Shown here: piece after piece, positions 1 to 9,057 of the stretch | Position numbering within the stretch: the stretch's first letter is position 1 | Layout of the letters: each line of letters opens with the position of its first letter | Assembly: GCA_964625775.1 (NCBI GenBank) | Contig: CAZVEH010000022.1 | Coordinates: 1 to 36,956, forward strand | Reading direction: 5' to 3' | DNA: 36,956 nucleotides | Source of the DNA: GCA-2786165 sp964625775 | GTDB taxonomy: Bacteria > Pseudomonadota > Gammaproteobacteria > Legionellales > Legionellaceae | Translations under genes and position numbers: made by a program | The notes under the pieces: model-generated | What the model saw: the letters and a program-made list of their open reading frames with translations, nothing else | Told to the model about the DNA's origin: nothing | The model's database searches: none

Positions 1-362
1 TATTTGATCATAACCACATCTTTTTTCAAGTGTTTTTTCATTATTTTTATTTTACAAGTACCACACGACAGGAGATCCCTCGCTGCGCTCGGGATGACGT
101 GGGGAGTTACGGTAATTTTTTATTTTTTCAACGGACGCCACAACAAGCTGGTATTGCGCGCATTCATTCCTTCCTTGCTGCTAACCCCTCAGTAGATTTA
201 TCTGATACAGACATATGCCCAGAAGAAAAATTTAGGCAAGTATATGACTCAGATTCTACGGAGGAGTATGGAAGAATGCTTCTATAAACAAATAGACGTT
301 TTTTTAATTTTCGCGATGTTGTTTAGTGCTCACGTCTTTGACAACTCTTGTCGCCCAAACGG
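1..362. other. Gene-poor left edge with repeat arm and open-frame tail
   Basis: No gene with a recognisable product lies in this stretch downstream of pgk. It contains one 48-base repeat arm (63-110) in AT-rich sequence. One plus-strand frame is open from the window edge to a stop at 285-287 and reads through the repeat. Its last 30 or so residues are acidic (VYDSDSTEEYGRMLL at the end) and look more protein-like than the Phe-rich part before the repeat. It may be the tail of a gene broken by the repeat or starting outside the window, or chance. The T-rich stretches give no clear terminator for pgk. Confidence 0.4.
63..110 (+). repeat. Palindromic-repeat arm, left-edge copy
   Basis: This 48-base stretch is the exact reverse complement of 36909-36956 at the other end of the window. 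Its core (GGAGATCCCTCGCT-G-CGCTC then GGGATGACGT) matches both arms of the full palindrome at 32128-32242 except at one base in the core, and it ends in the same terminal GTTAC. It is a single arm: no second arm is seen in the 62 bases to its left. Repeats with this core are common in host-associated bacteria (family knowledge). Confidence 0.85.
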
Positions 363-1553
363 TCACACACAGGCCACAGATTTGGCTCGCTCTTCCAAAA
401 TAGCCACCGCAGGTAAGGTTTTGCCCTCAAGATACTCTAAGAAAGCGCCGCCACCCGTAGAAATATAGGCCATTTGATCGGTTAAATCATACTTGTCGAT
501 TGCAGCAAGTGTGTCACCGCCGCCTGCGATACTAAAGGCGTGACTATTGGCCACGGCGATGGCTACGCCTCGTGTGCCATAACCAAATTGAGGAAATTCA
601 AATACGCCCAAAGGCCCGTTCCAAATAATGGTTTTTGCAGTTTCAATCAGTTCAGCGTAACGAGCGACTGTTTCTGGGCCAATGTCCATGATCATGTCAT
701 CGATAGCAACGTGTGAGAGCGTTTTGTTATAAGCAGGGCAAGTATCTTGAAAGCATTTGCCAACGACCACATCCGTGGGCAATATAATGTGGCAGCCTGT
801 GGTTTTTGCTAGTTTTAGAATGGTGCGCGATTCTTCCAATAAATCAGGCTCGTATAAAGACACGCCAATTTCTTTGCCGCTGGCTTTCAAAAAGGTATTA
901 GCAATACCGCCGCCAGGAATAAGCACATCGACACGAGAAACCATTTGTTTGAGTAAAGATAGTTTTGAAGAGACTTTTGCGCCGCCTACAATGGCGATAA
1001 TAGGCTTTTCAGGGGCGCGAAAGACACGTTCTAAGGCTTCTAGCTCACGCATGAGCAAGGGGCCTGCAACCGCAATCGGTGCGTACTGCGCCAACCCATA
1101 AGTGGATGCATGACGCCGATGTGCTGTGCCAAAAGCATCCATCACAAACACATCACATAAATTAGCCAATTGGCGTGCAAGCGCTGGGTCATTGCTTTTT
1201 TCACCTACATTAAAGCGCACATTTTCACACAGCACTAATTCGCCCGGCTTGGCATTGACGCCCTGTAAATAGTCGGTGACAAATCTAACCGGATGATTTA
1301 ATTGAGTTGATAAATAATTTGCAATCGGTTGCAATGACAATTTAGGGTCAATTTGGCCTTCAACAGGTCGGCCCAAGTGCGATAACACAATGACGGCAGC
1401 GCCCGCAGCCAAGGCTGTTTGTAACGTTGGTATGGCTGCTTGCAATCGTTGATCACTGGTGATCATGCCGTTTTTGATGGGGACATTGAGATCTTCGCGA
1501 ATCAGAACACGTTTCGATTTCAAATCGATGTCTTGCATGCTGATGATGCTCAT
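363..1553 (-). CDS. pgk: Phosphoglycerate kinase
   Basis: Transfers the high-energy phosphate of 1,3-bisphosphoglycerate to ADP in cytosolic glycolysis, and works in reverse in gluconeogenesis. The 396-residue protein is near the usual bacterial length of about 390. Family landmarks are DLNVP at 21-25, SHLGRP at 58-63, the glycine-rich hinge with GPLGVFE, and the C-terminal GGGDT nucleotide-binding loop. The start is supported by AAGGAG about six bases upstream. The gene lies 10 bases after gap and is the third gene of tkt-gap-pgk, so co-transcription is likely. In many gammaproteobacteria pyk and/or fba follow pgk; here only a repeat and AT-rich sequence do. Confidence 0.97.
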   Translation of the reverse strand: MSIISMQDIDLKSKRVLIREDLNVPIKNGMITSDQRLQAAIPTLQTALAAGAAVIVLSHLGRPVEGQIDPKLSLQPIANYLSTQLNHPVRFVTDYLQGVNAKPGELVLCENVRFNVGEKSNDPALARQLANLCDVFVMDAFGTAHRRHASTYGLAQYAPIAVAGPLLMRELEALERVFRAPEKPIIAIVGGAKVSSKLSLLKQMVSRVDVLIPGGGIANTFLKASGKEIGVSLYEPDLLEESRTILKLAKTTGCHIILPTDVVVGKCFQDTCPAYNKTLSHVAIDDMIMDIGPETVARYAELIETAKTIIWNGPLGVFEFPQFGYGTRGVAIAVANSHAFSIAGGGDTLAAIDKYDLTDQMAYISTGGGAFLEYLEGKTLPAVAILEERAKSVACV

Positions 1554-1563
1554 AGTTGCTCCT

Positions 1564-2556
1564 TTATAAGTTCATCATATGATAAGCGGTGTCTAACATG
1601 CGGTTAGAAAACCCCCACTCATTATCATACCAGGCGATGACTTTGACCAAATTACCTAAAACCCGTGTCTGCGTTGTGTCAAATACTGCAGAGGCAGGGT
1701 AGTGATTAAAGTCACATGATACCAGAGGTTCTTCATTTATGTGTAAAATATCACTTTTAGCAGCATGCATGATGCGATTGATTTCTGCAACTGTGGTTGG
1801 CCGTGTAGGTAGAAAGGTCAAATCGATGACTGAAACATTTAACGTGGGTACCCGCATTGCAAAGCCATCTAGGCGACCTTTGAGTTCAGGTAGTACCAAG
1901 CCAACGGCTAAGGCTGCACCCGTTTTGGTCGGAATAATGGATTGCGTTGCTGAGCGCGCACGGTGTAAATCATTATGATGTCCATCCAGCAGTAATTGAT
2001 CCTTGGTATAGGCATGCACTGTGTTGAGTAAGCCATGTTCTATGCCAATGGCATCATGTATCGGTTTTACTACGGGTGCCAAACAATTGGTGGTACAGGA
2101 GGCATTAGATACAATTCGGTGTTCTGGGCGGAGAACCTGATGGTTGACACCATATACAATCGTGGCATCCGCGCTGTTGCTGGGTGCTGAAATCAACACC
2201 TTTTTTGCGCCAGCGTTCACATGCAGCATGGCATCTGCATGTGCCGTGAATCTGCCCGTACATTCAAATACCACGTCTACGTCTAAGGCTTTCCAGGGCA
2301 AATCTGCAGGATTACGTTCAGAAGTGATGAGAATAGGATGATCATCGATAATGAGATGTTGGCCATCTACTTTGACGTCACTGGAAAACCGCCCATGAGT
2401 ACTGTCATAGCGGGTGAGATGTGCTGTGCTTTGAATTCCAGACAAATCATTGATGGCTACGATGTTAAAATCAGACAGTCGTTTGGATTCAAAAATAGCT
2501 CGTAAAACACAGCGCCCAATGCGACCGTAACCATTAATTGCAACACGTATACTCAT
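1564..2556 (-). CDS. gap: Glyceraldehyde-3-phosphate dehydrogenase, type I
   Basis: Oxidises glyceraldehyde 3-phosphate to 1,3-bisphosphoglycerate with NAD in the cytosol and feeds pgk immediately downstream. It has 330 residues, as expected. The N-terminal Rossmann motif is INGYGRIGR at 7-15, the active-site CTTNC has its catalytic Cys at 154, and the general-base His is 181 in TVHAYTKDQ. Asp37 at the end of the second strand fits NAD preference. Phosphate-site motifs ATQSIIPTKTGAA and the C-terminal WYDNEWGFSNR are present. An erythrose-4-phosphate dehydrogenase (epd) is less likely because the HAYTKDQ and PTKTGAA segments are of GAPDH type. Confidence 0.95.
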   Translation of the reverse strand: MSIRVAINGYGRIGRCVLRAIFESKRLSDFNIVAINDLSGIQSTAHLTRYDSTHGRFSSDVKVDGQHLIIDDHPILITSERNPADLPWKALDVDVVFECTGRFTAHADAMLHVNAGAKKVLISAPSNSADATIVYGVNHQVLRPEHRIVSNASCTTNCLAPVVKPIHDAIGIEHGLLNTVHAYTKDQLLLDGHHNDLHRARSATQSIIPTKTGAALAVGLVLPELKGRLDGFAMRVPTLNVSVIDLTFLPTRPTTVAEINRIMHAAKSDILHINEEPLVSCDFNHYPASAVFDTTQTRVLGNLVKVIAWYDNEWGFSNRMLDTAYHMMNL

Positions 2557-2577
2557 AAATTCTCCACAATCGGTGCT

Positions 2578-4590
2578 TTAAAAGGTAGTTTCCACGGCGC
2601 GATACAATCGCAGTCCTTCGGTTTTGATGCGATTGACCGTGATGCCTAAACTGGTAAATACGATGTCTCCTGGACCACATTCCCCGAAACGATCTAACCC
2701 AATGACGCTGCCATCTAAGCCCACAAATCGATACCAATAGGGGGTTGTGCCAGCTTCTATCGCAATGCGTTTGCGCGCGTTATTAGGCAGAACAAACTCT
2801 CGATAAGCAGCATCTTGTGCTAGAAAACGTTCTGCACACAACATAGAAACAACACGAGTGGCAATGCCCTCTTGACGCAATGCTTCGGCACCGGCAAGCG
2901 CAAGGTGTAGTTCGGATCCGGTTGCCAGCAAAATTAATTCAGGGTGATCGGGGCTATCAGAGACAATATATCCGCCACAGTCAACATAAGCTTGATGCTC
3001 TATACTTCTCGAAATAGCGGGTAGTGTTTGACGCGACAGCAGTAAACAAGAGGGCCCAGTATGATGTTCGAGTGCTTTTTCCCATGCCACGGCTGTTTCC
3101 ATCAGGTCAGCAGGTCGCCAAATCTGTACATTGGGAATGAGACGTAAAGCGGATATATGTTCGATGGGTTGATGCGTCGGTCCATCTTCCCCTAATCCTA
3201 TGGAATCATGACTAAAAATAAAAATGACTCGCTGTTGCATCATGGCAGCCATACGTACAGCAGAACGTGAGTAATCTGAAAATACTAAGAATGTGCCGCC
3301 GTAGGGAATGAATCCGCCGTGCAAAGCGATACCACTCATGATCGCAGACATCCCGAATTCCCGTACCCCATAGTGTAAATAATTGCCTTGCCAATGATCG
3401 GCAGAGATGATTTGCGTGCCTGACCAATCGGTAGAGTTAGATCCTGTCAGATCAGCCGAACCGCCGAGCAATTCTGTACAAAGGGGAGCAAAATGTTCAA
3501 TGCAAATTTGCGATGCTTTTCGTGTTGCCATGGCTTTGGTATTTTTTTGGCAAGTCTGTACCCACTCTTGAGCCAATTGTGCCCAATCGTCCGGCAAATC
3601 CCCATTAATTCGGCGCAAAAACTCGGCATAGTCTTTGGGGCGACGCGCTTTGTATTCATGGCATTGTTCTAACCATAATTGCTCTTCTTGCGCGCCTTGC
3701 TCAACATGGCTCCATGCGGAATATATATCTTGTGGAATTACAAACGGAGCATGTGGCCAATCAAAATGACTGCGTAATTGGGCAATAGCGTCTGCACCTA
3801 GTGCTGCGCCGTGCGTGGAGGCATTCCCAGCAGCTGGTGACCCGTAGCCTATGATGGTTTTACAGATGATCAAACTGGGTTGATGCGTGTGTTGTTGTGC
3901 ACTGTGAATTGCTTTTTGAATAGCCTGAGGATCATGACCGTCTATGGGACCAATGACGTGCCAATGATACGCCGCAAAGCGTTGAGCAGTATCATCCGTA
4001 AACCATGTTTGAACTGGACCATCGATTGAAATGCCATTGTCATCATACAAGACAATCAATTTACCCAACCCCAAGGTGCCGGCCAAAGAGCAGACCTCAT
4101 GCGAAATGCCTTCCATTAAGCAGCCATCTCCAGCGAAGGCATAAGTATAGTGATCCACCAAGGTTGTGAGTGAATCGTTGAATTGTTCGCTGAGAATTTT
4201 TTCTGCGATGGCCATGCCGACTGCATTGGCCAAACCTTGGCCGAGTGGTCCTGTAGTGGTGTCCACACCAGGTGTATGACGGTATTCAGGGTGGCCAGGT
4301 GTTTTGGAATGTAATTGACGGAATTGCTTTAATTCCTCGATAGGTAATGCATAGCCACTTAAATGAAGTAATGCATACAACAACATGGAACCATGACCAT
4401 TAGAGAGAACAAATCTATCACGATTAAACCAATAGGGATTCTTTGGATTATGTCTGAGGAATTGATGCCACAGCACTGTAGCAATATTTGCCATACCCAA
4501 AGGCATTCCGGGATGACCAGATTGCGCTTGCTCAACTGCGTCTACGCTCAAAAAACGGATGGCATTAGCCAAAGAGGTTTCTTTACTCAT
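2578..4590 (-). CDS. tkt: Transketolase
   Basis: Thiamine diphosphate enzyme that moves two-carbon units between sugar phosphates in the non-oxidative pentose phosphate pathway. Its 670 residues fit the E. coli enzyme (about 663). SGHPGMPLG at 24-32 contains the conserved substrate His26. The diphosphate/Mg site is GDG at 154-156, followed by the conserved segment ending in DDNGISIDG. The pyrimidine domain has the EFGMSAIMSGIALHGG and SHDSIGLGEDGPTHQP motifs. It is the first gene of the minus-strand tkt-gap-pgk set, with 21 bases to gap. This order is a familiar gammaproteobacterial cluster that joins the pentose phosphate and lower glycolytic routes. Confidence 0.97.
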   Translation of the reverse strand: MSKETSLANAIRFLSVDAVEQAQSGHPGMPLGMANIATVLWHQFLRHNPKNPYWFNRDRFVLSNGHGSMLLYALLHLSGYALPIEELKQFRQLHSKTPGHPEYRHTPGVDTTTGPLGQGLANAVGMAIAEKILSEQFNDSLTTLVDHYTYAFAGDGCLMEGISHEVCSLAGTLGLGKLIVLYDDNGISIDGPVQTWFTDDTAQRFAAYHWHVIGPIDGHDPQAIQKAIHSAQQHTHQPSLIICKTIIGYGSPAAGNASTHGAALGADAIAQLRSHFDWPHAPFVIPQDIYSAWSHVEQGAQEEQLWLEQCHEYKARRPKDYAEFLRRINGDLPDDWAQLAQEWVQTCQKNTKAMATRKASQICIEHFAPLCTELLGGSADLTGSNSTDWSGTQIISADHWQGNYLHYGVREFGMSAIMSGIALHGGFIPYGGTFLVFSDYSRSAVRMAAMMQQRVIFIFSHDSIGLGEDGPTHQPIEHISALRLIPNVQIWRPADLMETAVAWEKALEHHTGPSCLLLSRQTLPAISRSIEHQAYVDCGGYIVSDSPDHPELILLATGSELHLALAGAEALRQEGIATRVVSMLCAERFLAQDAAYREFVLPNNARKRIAIEAGTTPYWYRFVGLDGSVIGLDRFGECGPGDIVFTSLGITVNRIKTEGLRLYRAVETTF

Positions 4591-4691
4591 GAATTGTCCA
4601 TAAGGTCAATTTTGTAAAGGCGGTATTGTCGCTCACCCGGACATTTTCAGCAAGCTAAGAGCAAGAAATATCTAGAAGAAGATATTATAGC

Positions 4692-4721
4692 TTGACCTTA
4701 TCAAGGTAGAAGTTGTACTAA
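4692..4721 (+). promoter_or_regulatory. Candidate sigma70-type promoter for the 4823 gene
   Basis: TTGACC (4692-4697) and TACTAA (4716-4721) are separated by 18 bases in the 232-base region between tkt and the divergent membrane-protein gene. This implies a leader of roughly 95 bases. ACCTT-ATC-AAGGT forms a small hairpin overlapping the spacer. The call rests on hexamer matching only. Confidence 0.3.
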
Positions 4722-4822
4722 TAGGACTTAGTGTTCATAAAGAAATTTCGAGACTATAAATATTTCCTTTCTGTCTATTTTATGGGACAATAGCGCAATT
4801 TATATGAAAAAATGGTTTTTTG

Positions 4823-6427
4823 ATGGCCGATAATTCTGTTTTAGCTTATTTGGATTTAATCTGCGGGACCAAATATGCCACTAAAAACTCATTCTTTAGT
4901 GATAAAAAATATTTTACAGAACAAAAACGTATCACAACTCCTCTCTTGTGTGACGGGGTCAGAGCCTCTTCCAGCAGTAGCAATAATTTCGATGATTTCG
5001 AATTGATCCGGGTACAATCTAGCGACAATTCGCTACCCGCGGCGCCCTCACCACAACTACCGATTCATAGCATTTTGCGGGATATTCAAAAACTAGCACA
5101 TGCTAGAACAGACGAAGAGTTGCAACATGCGGCAGAGTTTTTTACGCCGCTTGTGTTGCATCATTGGCAATTATCACGATTGCTGAATGTGGTGCGCTGT
5201 AACAACCCGATTTTAAAGCGTCTGGATAAACAACGCAAAAACATCGCTAAAAAACGAGAGCTTCAACTTGCAATAGCTAAGCATACTTATCTTTTTGACA
5301 CCACAGTCGCAAGCCACAGAGCCGAAATAAATCGTTTAAATGCTGAAAATGAACGTATCAATGCTGAGTTAGAGAAAGAAAAGAGAACAAGAAAGTTAGA
5401 AACCAGCGAAGGTTTGCAGGCGGCTTTGCTGTTAGCGACGTTATTAAATGTGGTGTTTCGCGAAGGCATGTCTACGCCCTGGCAAAGTGAGCGTGTGAGT
5501 CTTGAAAAACAACAAAAAGAATATCGTGGTTTGTTATCAAGCTACTATGATATTGAGTTTGACGATGAATTTGATCCGGTCTTTGCGCAACATGAACCTA
5601 CGATCAAAAGGGATGATGTGGTTTTTGTGACCGATATACAAGGGTGGTTCACGACCTTAAATCCTGCGCGGTTGGCAGTACAGAGATCTCGCCGTTTGAG
5701 TGTTTTTCTTGATCCGGTATTACAAAACTTCGATTATTCTGCATTCATTAGACATATAGACCCCTATACACGTAAGACTTTGGCTTACGTGAATTGGGTG
5801 TTTTTTGTACCTAGACTGATGTTGAATGCCAGTATCTTGTATCACCACGTTTTTAACGATGCTGAGCTGAATCATTTAGAGAAAAAATTGGATAGGGTGA
5901 CTCGCTTTAGGGCGCATTGGACCCGCCTTTGGTGGGAAGTTCAGAATGATATTCCTTGGTTTATCAATGGTATCATCATTTGTTTTTTCTTGGTGGGCGG
6001 CGCTATGTCTCCAACAGGCCTGTGTCTTAGTGTGGTTATGCAACTATGCGATTTGTTGGGTGCGGTTACAAGAGCGACGATAGAGTTATGTCGATTGACC
6101 ACAATGATGTCTGATCTAGAAAAAGTCAACGCGTCACCTTCGTTGAAAAAAGACTTAATGCAGAGGGTTGCGTTCGAAAGATTGGTTTTTGCATATCAGA
6201 TTTTTCATTTTTCTGTATTGATGACCAGTTTGTATCTGACCCTACCGAGTATGGCGGCTATTAGTCTGATGTGGCCGGTGGTAGGGGGTGTGAGTGCTGT
6301 ACTGATGACCGGACTTACGTTTTTGGTGACGAATTATTTGAATGATATTCGTCAAAAAGAATACGAACCTAGACCCGAAAGTCCACATGCTCTTCAACCA
6401 GCAACTTCTAGGGTAGGGATGGTTTAG
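4823..6427 (+). CDS. Unassigned coiled-coil membrane protein
   Basis: I do not recognise this 534-residue protein. After a Ser-rich N-terminal region there is a charged, probably coiled-coil segment (about 125-200, rich in K/E/R with INRLNAENERINAELEKEK). A middle part follows, then a C-terminal half with several hydrophobic segments: around 325-345 (NWVFFVPRLMLN), around 375-410 (INGIIICFFLVGGAMSP), and a pair at about 455-510. The motif RRLSVFLDPVL at 290-300 recurs as RRLSLYIDPIF in the J-domain protein at 9494. ATG at 4823 was chosen over the TTG directly before it; neither has a clear ribosome binding site. It stands alone between tkt and prlC. An effector or membrane factor of a host-associated bacterium is possible but unproven. 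Confidence 0.75.
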   Translation: MADNSVLAYLDLICGTKYATKNSFFSDKKYFTEQKRITTPLLCDGVRASSSSSNNFDDFELIRVQSSDNSLPAAPSPQLPIHSILRDIQKLAHARTDEELQHAAEFFTPLVLHHWQLSRLLNVVRCNNPILKRLDKQRKNIAKKRELQLAIAKHTYLFDTTVASHRAEINRLNAENERINAELEKEKRTRKLETSEGLQAALLLATLLNVVFREGMSTPWQSERVSLEKQQKEYRGLLSSYYDIEFDDEFDPVFAQHEPTIKRDDVVFVTDIQGWFTTLNPARLAVQRSRRLSVFLDPVLQNFDYSAFIRHIDPYTRKTLAYVNWVFFVPRLMLNASILYHHVFNDAELNHLEKKLDRVTRFRAHWTRLWWEVQNDIPWFINGIIICFFLVGGAMSPTGLCLSVVMQLCDLLGAVTRATIELCRLTTMMSDLEKVNASPSLKKDLMQRVAFERLVFAYQIFHFSVLMTSLYLTLPSMAAISLMWPVVGGVSAVLMTGLTFLVTNYLNDIRQKEYEPRPESPHALQPATSRVGMV

Positions 6428-6506
6428 TTTTTTACCACCAGTTGCAGTGGTTGATTCCGCGCTATTTTGATATGCTTTGGGTTTCCAAACTTCATTTAAG
6501 GCCTGT

Positions 6507-8516
6507 ATGCATCAGACTGCGCTTCCCATGTTCCATTCTATTGACATAGAAACATTCCCCGCTCGTTTAGACGAACTTTTAAACCTTCATTTAAGTCGTA
6601 TTGAACACTTAACGGATCAAGTGCATCCAACTTGGGACAGTTTGATCTATCCTTTAGAGGAAATGCAAAATGAATTAGAAAAATTTTGGTCTCCACTATC
6701 TCATTTGCATGCTGTGGTTAATTCCCCTGCCTTACGAACTTGTTATGAAGCCTGTTTGCCCAAGTTATCTGCTTATGAATCGGCGCTTGGACAAAATGTA
6801 GCGTTGTATGACGCGGTCAAGCGTATTGATCCGGTACTGTTCGATGATGCACAACAAAAAATCATCAGTGATCAATTACGTGATTTTATGTTATCAGGGG
6901 TGGCTTTGTCTCCTGAGCATCAAAAACGTTTTGAGGCAATTTCTACGCGATTGTCTCATTTGACCAATCAATTTGAAAATCACGTGTTGGATGCAGTGCA
7001 AGATTTTGAATACCATGTGACGGATCGCAAGCGTTTAGCTGGGTTGCCACCCTATGCAATTGCCAAAGCAGAAGCCATGGCCAAAGAAAAAAACTTAGAG
7101 GGCTGGGTCTTGGGGTTGGATGCCCCGACCTATGTAGCCGTCCTGACTTATGCGGATGATCGCGCATTGCGAGAAACAATCTATGAAGCGTATGTAACCC
7201 GTGCTTCTGACCAAGGCCCCTCTGCGGGACGATTTGACAACACACCTGTGATGCATGAAATCCTGACTTTACGCTTTGAGGCTGCACGTTTATTAGGCTT
7301 TTCCAATTATGCAACGTTGTCGTTGGCCACAAAAATGGCGGAGTCTTCGCACGAAGTCACGACCTTTCTCCACGATTTGATTGAGCGAACTCAAGAGCAA
7401 GCTAAAACTGAGTTCTTAGATTTAACAGTCTGGGCAAAGCAAACCTTGCAAGTGAAGGACATTGCACCTTGGGATGTGACCTATCTGTCTGAAAAGAAAA
7501 AAGAAGCAACTTTTTCCATTTCTCAAGAAGCGCTCCGCGTTTATTTTCCTTTGCCTAAAGTGATGTCTGGGTTATTTTCTATCATTCAGCAACTCTACGG
7601 GATGTCATTTGAGGAGATCACGGAGATTGATCGTTGGCACCCTGATGTGAGCTGTTATCGAGTGATGGATGAACAGGGTGATGCCCGCGGTTATATTTAT
7701 ATGGATCTATTTGCTCGACCCAAAAAGCGTGGCGGGGCATGGATGGATTCTTGTCAAAGTCGATTTAAGCTTGCGAATGGAGATATTCAATTACCTATTG
7801 CCACACTGACCTGTAATTTTGCGAAATCTGACGAAATCGCTCGCTTATCTCATGACGAATTGCAAACATTATTTCACGAAATGGGTCATTGTTTACAACA
7901 TGTATTAACGCAAGTAGATTACATCAGCGGTTCTGGGATCCATGGCGTGGAGTGGGACGCGGTAGAGTTGCCCAGTCAGTTTTTTGAGAATTGGTGTTGG
8001 GAGGCCTTGCCATTGCAAATGTTGACTGCGCATGCTGAGACAAATGAGCCTTTACCTTTTGATGTCTTTCAGCAATTGGTTGCGGCCAAGAATTTTCAAT
8101 CTGCTATGGCGTTGACGCGGCAATTAGAGTTTTCTTTGTTTGATTTTCGTTTGCATGAGGAATTTAATCTGGATTCAGATGCCGAGGTGATTTCACAGAT
8201 TCTAAATGATATACGTAGTCGTATGGCTGTGGTTCCTGTCGTGCCTTACAATCGATTCCAACATAGTTTTACGCATGTGTTTGCGGGTGGATATGCGGCT
8301 GGGTATTATAGTTATATTTGGGCTGAAGTATTGTCTAGTGACGCGTTTGCTCGTTTTGAAGAAGATGGAATCTTCGATGCCAAAGCAGGCAGGGAATTTT
8401 TGCATCACATTTTGGAAGTGGGCGGCGCGAAGAGCGCAGCGGATGCTTATGTTGCTTTTCGAGGCCGTATGCCTACTGTGGACGCATTACTGCGACAGCG
8501 CGGTATTCACGATTAG
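6507..8516 (+). CDS. prlC: Oligopeptidase A (M3 family zinc peptidase)
   Basis: Cytosolic zinc metallopeptidase that degrades short peptides, including cleaved signal peptides. The M3 zinc signature HEMGH is at residues 457-461 (FHEMGHCLQH), and the third ligand Glu lies downstream in the VELPSQFFENW segment. The length of 669 residues fits E. coli PrlC (680). ATG at 6507 was chosen because TAAGG lies just upstream and the resulting N-terminus (MHQTALPMF) aligns with the short leader of the family; a TTG start at 6477 would add 10 residues. The gene ends seven bases before the convergent DUF1841 gene. Confidence 0.93.
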   Translation: MHQTALPMFHSIDIETFPARLDELLNLHLSRIEHLTDQVHPTWDSLIYPLEEMQNELEKFWSPLSHLHAVVNSPALRTCYEACLPKLSAYESALGQNVALYDAVKRIDPVLFDDAQQKIISDQLRDFMLSGVALSPEHQKRFEAISTRLSHLTNQFENHVLDAVQDFEYHVTDRKRLAGLPPYAIAKAEAMAKEKNLEGWVLGLDAPTYVAVLTYADDRALRETIYEAYVTRASDQGPSAGRFDNTPVMHEILTLRFEAARLLGFSNYATLSLATKMAESSHEVTTFLHDLIERTQEQAKTEFLDLTVWAKQTLQVKDIAPWDVTYLSEKKKEATFSISQEALRVYFPLPKVMSGLFSIIQQLYGMSFEEITEIDRWHPDVSCYRVMDEQGDARGYIYMDLFARPKKRGGAWMDSCQSRFKLANGDIQLPIATLTCNFAKSDEIARLSHDELQTLFHEMGHCLQHVLTQVDYISGSGIHGVEWDAVELPSQFFENWCWEALPLQMLTAHAETNEPLPFDVFQQLVAAKNFQSAMALTRQLEFSLFDFRLHEEFNLDSDAEVISQILNDIRSRMAVVPVVPYNRFQHSFTHVFAGGYAAGYYSYIWAEVLSSDAFARFEEDGIFDAKAGREFLHHILEVGGAKSAADAYVAFRGRMPTVDALLRQRGIHD

Positions 8517-8523
8517 AACTTGC

Positions 8524-8967
8524 TTACGCCAGCAGGTTTTGGCAGGCCAAAAGATAAGCGTGTTCGTCCGGGAGCTGCTGCTGACGTTGTGCGGTCCAAA
8601 GACAATGAGCCAGGGGTTCGAGTAACCTATGTTCTGCTGCGTGTTCATCGCCTTGTTGTTGCAGCAACTGTTGAAATACAGATTTGATGCCTGCAGGGCG
8701 ATCCATGGTGATTTGGTCACGGATGGTCAAATGTAAACCCATATGCAAAAAAGGGTTGGTGGCGCCAAGCTCTGGGTGGTAGCTTAAGTCGGCATCTTGT
8801 TGATCTAAGATGGCATGATACTCAGGGTGTTGCAGTATGACTGCAATCAATTGTGATTCCAGGGGCTCTAAAGCTTGTGATCGTTGATATTTATCCCAGG
8901 CTTTAAAAAATAAGCCGCGGGTGTCTTGAATCGTATCGCCGTATACCATAATGTCAATATCATGCAA
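8524..8967 (-). CDS. DUF1841 family protein
   Basis: Small conserved protein of beta- and gammaproteobacteria with no known function. Matching features are an N-terminal YGDT..R..F..AW segment, LEPLESQLIAVILQHPEYH, then NPFLHMGLHL-IRDQ and DRPAG, and a GDEHAAEHRLLE segment. These are the recognisable blocks of the family as I recall it. The 147-residue frame could start at ATG 8967 or at 8949 (MVYGDT), which would align better with family members that begin at the YG motif; neither has a convincing ribosome binding site. It is transcribed toward prlC and away from ssrA. Confidence 0.85.
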   Translation of the reverse strand: MHDIDIMVYGDTIQDTRGLFFKAWDKYQRSQALEPLESQLIAVILQHPEYHAILDQQDADLSYHPELGATNPFLHMGLHLTIRDQITMDRPAGIKSVFQQLLQQQGDEHAAEHRLLEPLAHCLWTAQRQQQLPDEHAYLLACQNLLA

Positions 8968-9040
8968 AAAGGTCGAGTTTAAGGCATATTGACTCAGATC
9001 ACAATCAAATCAAGAGAAGATGGTGTATGGTCTGCAAATA

Positions 9041-9049
9041 TGGTATAAT
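9041..9049 (+). promoter_or_regulatory. Extended -10 promoter of ssrA
   Basis: TGGTATAAT is a perfect extended -10 (TGN plus TATAAT at 9044-9049), and the mature tmRNA begins nine bases later at 9058. No good -35 hexamer is present 17 bases upstream, which fits extended -10 promoters. Confidence 0.7.
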
Positions 9050-9057
9050 TGAAGTAT

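Noticed and set aside
757..1101. Plus-strand frame of 114 codons opposite pgk
   Set aside because: It lies wholly antisense to a strongly supported pgk, and its product has no recognisable features.
6431..6450. Terminator hairpin ACCAC...GTGGT after the 4823 gene
   Set aside because: The stem is only five bases and no T-run follows on the plus strand.
6943..7332. Minus-strand frame of 129 codons opposite prlC
   Set aside because: It is antisense to the conserved M3 peptidase frame, with no ribosome binding site or family features.
8206..8625. Plus-strand frame of 139 codons overlapping the prlC end and DUF1841
   Set aside because: It overlaps two recognised genes in other frames; its composition is that of a shadow frame.
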